Origin: Desmodesmus armatus
Taxonomy: Eukaryota > Chlorophyta > Chlorophyceae > Sphaeropleales > Scenedesmaceae
DNA: 64,000 bases
Direction of reading: 5' to 3'
NCBI GenBank assembly: GCA_007449985.2
Contig: VIIQ02000002.1
Coordinates: forward strand, 1,054,001 to 1,118,000
A model generated the notes under the pieces. The model was not told where the DNA came from. It did not search any database and saw only the letters and a list, made by a program, of their open reading frames with translations. Positions within the stretch are counted from its first letter, which is position 1; each line of letters starts with the position of its first letter. This document shows, in pieces, positions 22,151 through 39,562 of this stretch. A program made the translations under genes and the position numbers.

Positions 22151-24425
22151 CTTTTGGTGCCCCCCAGTCACTCCAAAGGATCCTTCGGAATCCTTCTCCG
22201 AGGAAATCGCATGGTTGAATATGTGAATGACTCTTGGCTGCTTGCAGAGGGTGAGAGAGCTTCAAGTGCTCCCCCCCCCCCGGGCCCCCCCCCACCCACA
22301 CAGACACCATGGCACACTATGCTGTTCTCTCAAAAGAACCTGGTCGGAGTAGGTTGACGACTCTCAAAAGGCATTACACACAGGCCTGACAACCAGTTGT
22401 GCCCACCTCACCCTTGCTCCCTCCACCCAGGCACCCCACCCCCCCTCATTGCACAAGCTGGGTGCCTCTTAGGTGTAGCCCAGCTGGTCAGTGCCAACAC
22501 ACCCCTGGAGTGTCACGCATGGCCAAACAAAAACCGCCAGGTGCATGGGAGTGGTCCCCTGTGCATGCCAAGCAACACTAGGACAAATTGTGAGCAAGGT
22601 CAAGAAATGCTGACACGACTTGCGGGCGGACAGCCACGGGCCCCTTTCGCATAGTGTGGGTGAGACAGTGCCCGGAACCGGGGAGGTAGCAAGATTTCCT
22701 TTGGAGACACTGGGAACACACAAAGATGGGAACACAGAACACAATGTAACTAGCACTGTAACTAGCACGTCGCATAGTGTGGGTGTTTTCCTTGCTGTGC
22801 CTTAGTGTTTAGAAAATTGCAGCGTCCACTACACATTGACAGCCAGTAGTAACAATAAACACCTCTCTCAGTTCTCTGATTGCATGTGTCACTGCTCACT
22901 GGGTCCCACACCATTCGAGTTGTTGCGCCCAGTTATAGTGAGACCCCATCCAGTCAGGCCTACACTTAGCAACTATCACAGATACACCCAATAACCCGTC
23001 CAGCTTGAGGCACTCGTCATCGCACGGCCGTCGTTAGCAGTGCTGATATCACATTACAACAAACCTCTTTGGTGTGTGTCGGGCACAGGGTGGCATGTAC
23101 CACACACTAATCAAGTGTTTCATTACACACAGCAAGCGAACCAACGTTGCAAGTTGCATGGTTGGGTAGAAACCTTCCCAGCAAACCCAACTGACAGATC
23201 TGTCTAGATAGCGCACACCTGCAGCAGATGTCGCCATTGCAACACACATGCTGGGTGTCCCGCCAAGCGCAAACTTTGATTGAATAAAAACTCTTGTTGA
23301 CAAAAAAAACCCGCACCACTCTTGCCCTGCAAGAAACCCCTAACCAACTCAACCCAGAGCAATTCCAAGCCTGCAGGCAGTCACACTGCTGAAGCAGTCA
23401 TGCTGACTATGCCCACTGCAACAAGCCAGCACTAGGTGCCAGTAGCACTCACTCCTGTGGGTCACAACAGGACCAGCACCAGGCAACAAAAGAGCTTGAT
23501 CGACCACGACGCAAGGACAACAAAACGCGACCAGTGATATAGAAAGGTGTGGTCGGCACAACAGCTGGACAACTGGTGGTGTTGCGGAGAGGTGTCTGGT
23601 CACCGTGCAGCCAAAAAATGTGGGTCGTACGTGACCCACACAGTAGCCACAAAGCGGCAACAGCTACAAGCGGCAGCAGCCACAGCAAGCCACAAGCATC
23701 CTTAGGAGGCACACCGTCTAAACACCAAGCTGCCAAGAAGAATGCAGATACTATCAAAAGTGTTGTCAGTTCTTGCCCGTTTAGTACTCCCTTGACATGC
23801 ACATATTGATCCTAGATTGTCAAGCCACAGACTCTGGCACAAGCCCGCCACATAGTGACAGGCCTGCCACCAAGCCGTATTCCAACACCAGCATGCGCCA
23901 GCACAAAACTGCAACTGCAGCACCAGCAGCTAGCTGATGCTGGGCTGCCCGCACCCTTTTTGTGTGTGCACAAAAAACTCCACAGGAAAGGCACCACCAC
24001 CACTAAGTCACCACCTGCTGCAGCTATGCACAATTGCGTTGCCAGCAGCAACACCTCACTCTTTCACACGCCAGGACCAGACCCAGCACAAAGTCTCATG
24101 GCAGCACTGGGGGCCACTGGGGTGGAGTGAACACCCGAGTGTTGTTGAGCACTGCAGTCTGACTGCCGTGTGTCACTGCTGAGCCACGCTGACTTAGTGG
24201 TGCTGCTGACCAGGCGCAAGACATCCCCAACAGCAAGCCCCGGGGGCACTAGCCCCTACCTGCTTGACTTTGCAGCAATACGGTTCCACACACCAAGCCA
24301 CACACCGACACTATAACCTGCCACAGCACAAACACCCACACATACACCCGGACAGCACAAGCACCAGAACAGTTTCAGGGCCCAAAAACAGACAGCCGCA
24401 GCTTCAGCCAGTCAACCTGAACAGC
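22151..24425. other. Gene-free stretch including the 3' region of the kinase gene
   Basis: From about 22850 to 24425 the + strand is A/C-rich, as expected for the 3' region of the - strand kinase gene. Reverse TGTAA signals lie at 23054-23058 and 23123-23127. The part 22151-22850 contains a C-rich homopolymer block at 22270-22300 and a 16-base direct repeat (22647-22662 and 22770-22785). No supported open frame. Confidence 0.4.
22647..22785. repeat. Direct repeat pair, 16 bases, 107 bases apart
   Basis: TCGCATAGTGTGGGTG occurs exactly at 22647-22662 and 22770-22785. It is too long for most target-site duplications, so it may be a diverged local duplication. No element is recognisable between the copies. 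Confidence 0.6.
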
Positions 24426-30190
<5,765 letters not shown>

Positions 30191-30848
30191 TTTGACAGCA
30201 GTTCAAGTATCTCCCGGCACGACGCCTCGACACCGCTGCTGGCCCCAGGAAGGTTTTTTTGATGCTTCTGATGTGCACAAAGGCACTGCAAACCAGTGAA
30301 ACAGCGGAGGCCCGATGGTGGGTGCTTCCTACCACCTCGATCCGACGGTGTGTTGTTTGACAGTGCTGCTGTCCAACATCAAGCGCATTACTCGTACAAG
30401 ATGTGGCGACAGGGAGGTGCGCGAAGGTATAGCTTCCTAACCTTCCCTAAAAAACAACTGTATCAACCGTATCGCCCCTTGTACGCGTCATGGAGCCGTA
30501 GGTGTCAGTGCAAATAAATACATTGTGCATTGAACAGATGACGTGGTGGCTCACAGTCGCCCCTTCGCTGGATCTTGCAGTAACCACAAGTCCCACCCCA
30601 GAATGTCAGCAGTAGCAGCACACTCAAGCCACAAGGAGCCATAAAGACGAAGGGCCAAACACAGGACAGAGATATCAGTCTGACTTGTTGAGGACAAACA
30701 GCAACCAGCAGCCTAGGCGGCGTAAGATTGCCCGTGCTGTGCGCACAGTGCGCTCCAGGCATTGCTGAAGTCGGCACATGGAGTCTATCCAGACTGTTGA
30801 CGAGCACTGCCCCAATCCCTCACTGGCCAAACACCAGTCACGTCGGAG
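30191..30848. other. Spacer: 3' region of carrier gene and upstream region of kinase gene
   Basis: About 660 bases between two - strand genes. It holds the 3' end of the mitochondrial carrier gene and the promoter and leader of the kinase gene. The part near 30400-30530 is AT-rich. No supported open frame or repeat. Confidence 0.4.
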
Positions 30849-32924
30849 TCAGTCTGTGATGGGCTGCGCACACAGCCGCTTCAGAAACTCGTACACGCTG
30901 ACCATGGCTGTGCCCCACATGGCGCTGCTGGCCATGCGCGGTGCCACGCCCCTCATCAACCCTCGCACACCCTCCTCAGCAAGCAGCTCGCGCAGGATGA
31001 AACCCCAAGTGGGGACCTTGCCGTTGATGGGCTCAGCAACCTGCACCAGCACCAACACCAACACCAGCAGAGCACCGCAAGTGACAAGGGCGCAGTGACA
31101 ACAGCTGCGGGTGCCTGCGCTATGAACCACCCAACAGGATTATCAAACCTTTTCCACAAGACACATACAAGGCTAGATGACGGGTCCGCTGGCTGCTTCA
31201 GTTGTATCCCATGCGTCCCCACTGCAACTTTGAAGCGCCCCATTGACAAGCATTGCTACTAACAGGGCAGCGTCACTAGCAGCTGAGCTGCTGCTTTCTA
31301 TGTACCAAACTGCAGCCCAAGCAAGCATGCCCCACCCAGCATGCACACCTGCAACCGTGTCTTGACCAGATCCAGCGGGTTGGTGAGCACAGACGCCGTG
31401 CAGCCTGACAGTACCGATGCTGTCGTCTGCACCGCTACCACGGTGCCTGTGCTGGGCACCCCGCCGCCGCTGCCACCACTGCTGCTCCTGCTGTTGCTGC
31501 TGCCCTGGGGGTGTGCGATGCTGCTTGGCAGCTGCTCCCACAGAAACCGCTGCCAGAAACCATAGGCACCCCACCACAGCGCGCTGTTGGGCACAAACGT
31601 AGCCAGGCTGGGCCAGAAGCCGCGGTACAGCCCCCCAATGCCCTCCTGTTGTACGATAAGGCGAGCCATGTGGAAGCCGTTCATTCGCTGCACAGCAGCC
31701 ACACTGCTGAGCTGCCTTGGCACACACCCTATCCGCTGCAACTGTAGCTGCTGGGTGCCTGCACTGCCAGCACGGGTTGGCGCCCTGCCTTGTACAGGCT
31801 GTTTGTGTTGGTGCGTGCTGCCAGCTGCTGCTGATGTGTGCTGCGTCGAGGCTGCTGCTGCCTGGCCGCCCAAGCTTCTGCCGCTGCTGCTGCTGGTGTG
31901 CATCCCCCTGTGACCAGGCTGCTGCGGTGCAGAGGCTGCTGCAGGAGGGGCAGCAGCAGCTGCCTGCTGGGCAGACACAGCAGCACCAGCTTGCCCCAGC
32001 GGCTTACTGCTGCTGGATGCAGGATGCTGCGGCATGCCTTCCAACACCCGCCTGCTACTGCTGCTACTAGCCGCGGCCGAACTGCCGCCGCCTCCATTAC
32101 TGCCGCTGCTGCTGCCCTCTGCCACCCCATGCATCATAAGTCGCTGACTGATCACGTCAATAGGGACCACCACCGCTTGAGTGGATGCACTTGCAGCCGC
32201 TCCACCCATGAAAGAAGCTGCGCCTGCCAGCGCAGCAGCGGGGACATCGTACCGCTCCCCCAATTTGGTGACAGCTGCTTTTGTCATTTCAAGGGTTGAC
32301 AGGTATACGCCGCGCGCGGGGATGGTGCCAAACACGACTGTGCCAAACCCGCGGTAGAAGCCCCTGCAGAAAAACACAATGCCAGGCATGCTTCGCTCAA
32401 CCACGTTCAAAGCTGGCAGCAGGGCAGGACAGAAAGTCAAGCTGTGACACTTGACAATTAAGAAACACGCCGGCAAGAATATTCCATCAATGCTGCACAA
32501 GGGGTGCTGCTGCTGTTTGTTCTCTGTGTGGCGGGGCAGGCTCACCTGACCCCCTCCTGAGCCCAAATGCTGCGGGCCACCTGCTTGGTGCCGCCCAGTC
32601 CTGCTGCTATATCCCTGTGCGCTGCCATCTGCCGCGTCTTGATCACGCTGAGGGGGTACAGCACTGTGGTCACCCCAGAAAACAGACCCAGACCAACCAC
32701 GAAAAACTTCTTCTTGTCAAGCCTGGTAAGAGGGCCAAGAAAACGCACAGAGGAGGCAACAAATGATCATAGTGCTGTAAGACAAGGCTTCCAGCTGTAA
32801 AACACTGCACACACATGACATACACCACCAGCTTCCGGGTCCTGCTGTTGCGCTAGTACTGATGCCTCACACCAATCACAGCGCCTCACCTATCCCAGTC
32901 TACCTCTTGAGGCCCAGATGACAT
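30849..32924 (-). CDS. SLC25A44-like mitochondrial carrier, 472 aa
   Basis: Four exons on the - strand: 32924-32890, 32722-32546, 32363-31349 and 31040-30849. The three carrier signatures are present: YPLSVIKTRQM, VPIDVISQRLM and NPLDLVKTRLQ. A Ser replaces the usual acid in the first. The pattern FYRGFGTVVFGTIPARGVYL, PIDVISQRLMMHG and WWGAYGFWQRFLW is that of the SLC25A44 subfamily, an inner-mitochondrial-membrane solute carrier. Animal SLC25A44 moves branched-chain amino acids; the plant and algal substrate is not settled. The usual length is about 310-350 residues. The excess is a roughly 150-residue Ser/Ala/Gln-rich insert after the second signature (about 31690-32140) and a smaller Ser/Gly insert at about 31450-31510. 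Both keep the frame. The N-terminus (MSSGPQEVDWDRLDKKKF) is the typical short start. Confidence 0.93.
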
Positions 32925-33209
32925 CTTGGCAGCTGCTTGCTGTGTCTTTTTGCAGTGTTCTGTTCTTGGCAGCTGAGCAGATGGAAGGTTGGGGTGTGGA
33001 AGGTCCCAACCCCAGAACACACCACAAGCACCAACGTGTGGAAAGCTCGTACCACTGGCCAAGTTCGGCAGCACAGCTTGCATATCATGTGAAAATGGGC
33101 CTTGCCTTTGCCTGTTGACTGACTGGCTGCATGTTGCACATGTCATATGACAACGCGTTATTACCCCAACGTCACAGCACCAAGGTCCAGAGTTCGTCTT
33201 GGGGTGGAT
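32925..33209. promoter_or_regulatory. Shared upstream region of divergent carrier and metallopeptidase genes
   Basis: About 285 bases lie between the start of the carrier gene (- strand, 32924) and the chosen start of the lumenal metallopeptidase-like gene (+ strand, 33210). Both promoters must lie here or overlap the leaders. The region near 33150-33240 is AT-rich. No specific element recognised. Confidence 0.35.
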
Positions 33210-35682
33210 ATGTCGTCAAATTTTAGAAATATTGATACTGTGGCCGCTCCCTTGGTCGGTCTCCAGTGCTCTAGTTGCAGCTGCACAGATCAACATGTGA
33301 AAGTCTCTGCAAACCTGAAAAGAATGAACCTCAAAGAGCCCGATATAGCTCAACAACACTCAGGGCGCTCATGTCGGGCGCTGCATGCAGTCAGTCGCCG
33401 GTATGACACCAAGCCATATGCCAGCCTGGCATCAATCCAAGGCGGCAAGCACAACTCCTTGCCCACTTGCAATGCAGGGCTGCGTTGCAAGCTGTCAGCC
33501 TGCTACCCATAGCTTTGTCTGGAACAGCACAAGCAGCACGTTTGCAACAGGTGGGTGCGAACCTGCAGGCTTCCCCACATGCTAGGAAATTTCCCTCCTG
33601 TCTGTCAGCGGGTGACTGTGTGCTGTGCAGGACCCTCGCTTGAAGCCCTTGCAAACCTTCTGGCATGAGCTGGTCTTGCACCTGCAGCAGCAGTTATCAG
33701 GTGAAAGAGAAAGTGGACTCGGCTGCTTATGAGCCACCTAAGTAACCTAGTTACCTAAGTGTCTATAAGTGATGCCCTCATTGACCCTAACACACAATTG
33801 CGCAGCAAGCCTCCACACAGACCTCTGGTCCTCCTGCTGCTATCTGTCACCGTGTTTTTTTGTGGCGGGCTGCCGCAGATGAGTTTGCGCCGAACCTGGT
33901 GTTCTACGGCCCAGGGGAAGTGCTGCCGTCTGGCACGCCTGGTGACCCGGCTGCAGAGTACAATAAGAGGGCAGCACGCAGCTGTGGCACGCTGACGTCA
34001 GGTGTGTCAACTTTTGGCATAAGCAACCAATTTGTTGGTCAGAGCTTGCCAGCTCATGCCAGATGCAGTCACCTTGCCAACAGGAGTGGAATGCTGCGAC
34101 GTGTAGGTATGCTGACAAATAACAGCCATCAAAGCAAGCCCTTGATTTTGAGCCTGAAAGACAGCAGAAGCCAGACTCTTTCATGATCACACTTAATAGG
34201 TGCCATTCAAGTGAGCATATGCAGCTGAGATTTGGAGTGGTCAAGGGGTTGCATCAGGCGCAGCACAGTGTGCATCGCACATGTGCAAGGTCACAAGCTG
34301 GGTGTGAGTGTGTCACGGTGTGTGCTGCTCTGCTGCTGAGTGCAGGCTTCGTGCAGCCGTATGCCATATGCCCGGGCGTGCCTGGTGCCGTGGCTGACAG
34401 CGGCACAGCTCGGGACTGCTGCCGCCACTTCGCCTTTGCAGTGCCCAGGTAGGCAATGTGCAATGATGCCAGCCAACTGGGAAACGTACGCATTTTGCCA
34501 AGGTGCCAAACAACTAGGCATTGTGCACAGAGACAACGGCCTGCCCCGCTTCCCCTGGTCCTGGCAGCAGCTGCTGCCCTCGTGTGCCGTCGCAACACTC
34601 AAACCATGCTGTGCTGTGCTGTGCAGGTCTCGCTACGCCTTTGCAGCCATAGACCGGCAAACCAGCGTGGTGGCCTCCCCCAGGCTGGCCCTGGCTGCCG
34701 CCAGCACTTGGCAAGGCATACTGGTGCATGAGATGGGGCACTGCATCGACTTCCAGGCCTTCCCACAGTGAGTGTGTCAGTGTGTCAGCAGAGGGAGTGC
34801 CTGCACACCCATGCGTGCTCACAAGTGTGTTTGTAAGACACTGAGCTGTATGTGTGGTGTGGAAGCGGCTGACATGCAATCACTTGCCCTGCAGGTGACG
34901 CCTGTGCCCTGCAGCTGTTACCGTTCGGGTCTGCAGCTTGTTGCACTTGACGCTTGCTTCTGGATTGGGCCGAACCCAAACAGCTCAACTACTGGCTTAC
35001 AACAAGGAAGTGACATTGAAGTATCCTGCTGCATCCCCAGTCCCAATGCTCTGCCTCTTGGTGCTGACGATCCTTCTGTGTTATCAACAAGCTCCCCCGT
35101 GGCTGTGTTGTCACAGGCAGTACCAGCTGCCTGATGAGCGGCCACCAAGGTCATCTGCGGCAGCAGCTGCCCTAGCCGCGATTGATGTGCAGGAGTCGGA
35201 TGCTGAGCTGCGCGCTGACCTCATGGCCAATGCGCTGTTGGTGCCACTCCTAGGTGCGCTTGCCATTAGTCAGACTCAGCACAGCATAGCACAGCATCGA
35301 TGGGCCTGATGCAGAAGGGCATGTAATGCACTTGAGCGCATGCTTCTGCTCCATCAACCTCTCCCATTGCATGAGCATTTGCAAACACCTGGCGTTCATT
35401 TCGTGCGAAAGCCACACTGCAGACGCGGTGCAACGTAACTACCTGTGGCGTCTGCTTGCCATGTGTAGACATTGTGATGTGTGTGGCCGTGTGGTGTGTA
35501 GAACATTGTGTTTGTTGCATGCAGGTCAGAAGCTCTGTTATAACAGCAGGACCAGGGTTCAGAGCTTGGTGCCGCTGTCAACCACTTGCACCCTGGATGA
35601 CTCATCAGATAGCACCACAGACAGTGACCCATCTGTACCAGTGTTCATGCAGCACTTCCCGCACCCTCCTGTTGCAGCTTGA
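33210..35682 (+). CDS. Predicted thylakoid-lumen HExxH metallopeptidase-like protein
   Basis: Eight exons: 33210-33400, 33478-33550, 33631-33700, 33879-34001, 34346-34448, 34627-34767, 35117-35253 and 35525-35682, all in phase (331 aa). Exons 1-2 join to give SRRAALQAVSLLPIALSGTA followed by QA. This is a twin-arginine motif, hydrophobic core and AxA cleavage site, as in Tat-type bipartite thylakoid-lumen transit peptides. The mature part contains HEMGH in WQGILVHEMGHCIDF, then AELRADLMANALLVP about 40 residues on. Its Glu sits where HExxH zincins of the ImmA kind (EreAnrFA..LLmP) place the third zinc ligand. A zinc peptidase acting in the lumen is therefore inferred; I do not recognise the exact family. 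The C-terminal 52 residues are Ser/Thr/Asp-rich. In-frame alternative starts are 33147 and 33324. The first 180 bases of exon 1 are AT-rich, so the later start is possible. Confidence 0.72.
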
Positions 35683-35897
35683 CAGTCTTTGGCGCCATGC
35701 ACACTGCCGAGCAGCAGCACTGTGGTGTTCCCATCTCTTCAACAAGTGACAGTGTTGTTGCCAACATTGTCTTCAACCTTGGCAGTGTCATTGCACGTGC
35801 GGGGACAGGAGTATGGATTGAGCGATTGGGTGTAACTGCCAGCCTCCTTTGTCTTCTGGTGTGCTGGGACCGTTATGTCCGGTATCTACATGTCCTT

Positions 35898-35902
35898 TGT
35901 AA
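35898..35902 (+). terminator. Candidate TGTAA poly(A) signal of the metallopeptidase gene
   Basis: Lies 216 bases past the stop codon, at the end of the T/G-rich stretch. An earlier copy is at 35831-35835. Confidence 0.4.
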
Positions 35903-35963
35903 GTGTACCTTGCGACACTGCCAGCAAGGAACAACCTTCAAGCTGGACTGCCATCGACACTGG

Positions 35964-35968
35964 TTACA
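35964..35968 (-). terminator. Candidate TGTAA poly(A) signal of the deubiquitinase gene
   Basis: Reverse-strand TGTAA about 800 bases past the stop at 36767, at the end of the A/C-rich stretch and facing the signal at 35898. Confidence 0.35.
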
Positions 35969-36766
35969 TTTCAACCGCACAGCCGTCTAAAGTACACGGT
36001 GGTATGGCAATGGCACTGCCTGTTGTGAAACAGTGCAACAAGCTGCCCTGTGCCACAGTGTACGATGCACACAACCCCAGCTAATCTGCACCAGGGCTGC
36101 AGCTGTAACCACAGCCTTGGGCAGCACAGCCTACAGCGGGGCGGCAACAACACAACTGCCTGCGTGAAACAACTGAACCAGTACAAAAGCCACAAACTGA
36201 TGTAATCAAGAGCAGCCACACCAAGAACAAACCACCCCAGGACCAACCCACCAGGGTGACACCGAGCAAAACACCTCTTGTACAAATGATGGGCCAGCTG
36301 GCTTTGTTACCTACTGTACAAGGCCCCAAGACAGCAAAATGACCTGTCAGCACTACAGCGCACACCCTCCAATGGATTCCGTCAAAAGCTGGACTGTGGC
36401 ACTCAACAATGCAAAAACTGCACAGCCAACTTGAAGAATCTCTGCAACTAAGCTAAGTGATACCAGAGGATGCTGAGCGCTGCACCACCACTCCAGCAGT
36501 CCTTGCTCCAGTCACCTGGCAGCAGTGCGCATAAATCCAGACTTTGCACCACTGCTGTCCACACAGCACCAACAGATACACACGACAGTACCTTGCAGCA
36601 GTCACACGGCCGGCTCCCTGCCAGCAAGACTGGCAGCGCTGTGCATGCAGCATTGAATTGCGCTGCAGCTTGGGCACCAATCACGATTCTGCCACATCTG
36701 CTGCTGGCTCTGCCGCTGCCTCACATGGCCTGTCTGGGCCACTCAGCAGCCCCTTGCGACTGGCCC

Positions 36767-39562
36767 TCATGACACTCGCTCGTAGAATAAGATGTAGCCG
36801 TGGTCCATGTGCTGGCTGAACTCCTGCAAGGATAGCAGCAGGCCAGCACACAACACCCCGACAAAGTCAAAGCCACCAACATAGACAGCCTCTTGCTTGC
36901 GAAGAACAGCACTCGAAATCAACTTAGGAGCTGAGAGCAGGCAGAAGTGCTGCAAGGGTTCCCGTGCAGCAATCTGCACCGGGATCTGTATCGTACACCT
37001 GCAGAGTTGGTTGTGACTACTCGCCACAGTTGAGGTGCAGCCACCACGCACCTGTGTGTTGCCAAAGGTCGCCGCCACTGTTGACTCAGGGATGATGTCC
37101 ACCGTGTCGTCATCAAAGTACAGCCACGTGTTCTTGCTCTTGATGAGGCTGACATAGTGCCCTGCAGGTGCGAAGCGCAGCCCACACAACATGCCGCACC
37201 GCTCACAGCCGTGAAATCACTGCCAGTAAAATCACCGCAAAATCACTGCCAGTCTGTCAGACTGGAGCTGCAGTCCGTCCAGTCTTGTACGAGCCACCCC
37301 GACAGAGGGAGAGCCATCTGTTGTTACAGCAACAAACTACGGCTGACTTGGCTGCCAGCATGATGCCTTGCCGCTGGCTTTCCGTTATCAAAGCAGCTGG
37401 TGCTTTGACGCAACTGGTGAGTTCAACCCCCATGCAATGGCTGGTTGCCAGTTGGTTATCAACACACCAGCAGCCCCCCCCCCCCGGGTCTCACCATGGT
37501 GTGGCCCGCTGCCCACATGCACCACCACGGCAAACAGGCTGTAGAGTGCATCACGCCCCGCAGCATCGTCCGTGGTGTTGGGCAGCTTCAGCTCAAACGG
37601 GAACACCACGCGGTACATCAGCTTGCGCTCCCTGGAGGTGTGGTGGGTGGGGTGGGGATTGTGTGTGTGGGTGGGGTGGGGAAGGGGGGGCAGCAGCAAT
37701 GCAAGCAATCAGCCTGCCGCCTAGTCACACATCGACTGGATCACAGCCATGGTCTGACTGTGCTGCACAAACACTGGCCGCGCCACAGCAACAAGTACAC
37801 TCTCAGACAGCGCAGCTACCGTGAACGACCTGTGCAGCAAGCTCCGCACACCTCAAGAGGCTAGACAGGATTGCCCCATCAACACAGGCAGTCACCAACG
37901 CATGCAGTCCAGGCAGCCCACTGCTTTGGGTGCACAGGCGGTTATCTATGCAGTTCAGCACGCACCTGCGCAGGTGCTCGATGAATTTGAAGCGCTTGAG
38001 GTGCAGTATGAGGCAGGAGGGTGCCGCGCGGATCTTGATGCGCCGCTGCGCCTCCTGGTGGCTGCCACACGTCTCGCACTCAAACTTGTTGCTTTTGGCC
38101 AGCATCTCAGTCTTGCTGCATACAGGCAACAGCACGACACACAGCACAGTGGACACTCCTGGCAGCAACCTGCCCACCAGCACGCAAGCACTGCTGCCAC
38201 GACTGGCCGCACCCCCTGCGCTGCTGCTTCCAAGGCAGCGGCAGCTGGGCTTGCCATGCAGGCACCGCTGGCAGACTGACACCATTCAAGGCTGCTGTGC
38301 CGAAAAGAGGTGCATCAAAATCATTGGACGTGCAACCTTAAGATGTCTTGCGATGCCATTCGACTTGCATTCTGGCAACACACCGGAAGTGCACCAATCA
38401 GCCAGAGGTCCTGCCACAAGGTCAGCACTCCATCCCTCCCCCAAGCCGCCTCACCTGAACTGCTTGAGGCAGCTTGTGAGCGAGGTGTTGTGGTCTATCT
38501 CCAGCGACAGATCCATGAAGCTCTCCTCCCGCCGCGTGATGGTCTCACACTGCAGGCAGCGCGTCTCACTCACCAGCCAACCCTGGAAGATGTCATGCAC
38601 CCACGTAGGCTGCTGCTGCGGCTGGGTGGGGAGCCCGTTGGGCTGCGGTTGCTGCTGACCGGGCACTGCGAAGGGGCTGAGCACCTGCGGGCCTGTGGGT
38701 GGCTGCGTGGGGGTGCTGCCTGAGCCCTGTAAGCTGCTGCTTGTGCTGAGCTGCTGCTGCTTGCCTGCTGCCTTGTCCTGCGCCTCCAGGATCTCTGCCA
38801 TGGTGTTGAGGAGGTAGTTGAGGAACTCGTGCGCATCCTGCAGGCAAGGCACACCCGGCGACGAGGATTATGGAGATGCTTTGTTGAGGGCAGTGGCAGG
38901 AGGCTGGGCGGGTGTGTGAAAACAGGGCGGCACTGCAGCTTTGGCCATTCAGCCTGGAGGTCAGCGTCATCCTGCGTGGCGAAGGTCCCAGTGTGCTGAC
39001 GGCCATGCTGCAGCGGCATGACATGCAGCAAACTGTGGGTGTGCAGCAGCGCGCCCTAGGTATGCTTCCAGGGCCACCAGCTGCACGTGACCTACCTGGT
39101 GCATGTAGCTGCAGAACTGCTCGTTGTCGCGCTTCAGGCGCTGCACGAACTTTTTGGGCGGGATGACACCCGTCTTCTTCTTGGTGTTTTGGATCTGCAT
39201 ACAAATGGGCCATGCAAGCGCAGCTGTGAGTGCTGTCCTGAATATTGTGCCTGGGGACCAGTCCCCAGGCACTCCTTCACCACCAATGTGACTTGATGAG
39301 CATGCAGCACACTGCATTGCAGCTGCATGGGGCTTGCCTGAAGGAACAGCTCCACCAGGCAGTTGAGCAGGTTGTCCTCTGCATCCCTGGGCAGTGATGA
39401 CCCAAACTGCAACACCTTCTCCCGAAAGGGCCTGCAGAAGTACAGCGCCTGCAGCACGCTGTTGCAGTAGCACGTGTTGCCGAAGTTCTCAAGGCCGAAG
39501 AACCTCTCATCATCCCCCGATTCGGCAAGGGCCTTCTCTAGCTTGCTGCTGCTGTTCCCCAT
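36767..39562 (-). CDS. Ubiquitin-specific protease, UBP3/4-USP12/46 type
   Basis: Seven exons on the - strand: 39562-39338, 39194-39096, 38837-38455, 38115-37966, 37631-37495, 37161-37052 and 36823-36767, giving 386 aa. This cysteine protease removes ubiquitin from proteins. The Cys box [18 protein letters not shown] (Cys31), [19 protein letters not shown], the [11 protein letters not shown] box, [13 protein letters not shown], and the His box GHYVSLI (His about 333) with DHGYILFYE are all present. So are the two CxxC zinc-knuckle pairs (CLQCE, CETCG). The pattern and length match plant UBP3/UBP4 and animal USP12/46, which usually need WD40 cofactors. The start [10 protein letters not shown] (not the upstream in-frame ATG at 39574) is chosen because family members begin MG and are potentially myristoylated. 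The first intron uses a GC donor (CAG|GCAAGC). A Gln/Pro/Ser-rich insert of about 50 residues lies after the DAHEF box. Confidence 0.96.

Larger units (their letters stand above)
35683..36766. other. Convergent 3' regions of metallopeptidase (+) and deubiquitinase (-) genes
   Basis: No gene. The + strand is T/G-rich to about 35930 and A/C-rich after it. TGTAA signals lie at 35831-35835 and 35898-35902 on the + strand. A reverse TGTAA lies at 35964-35968 for the - strand gene. The two transcripts would thus end within about 60 bases of each other. Confidence 0.55.
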
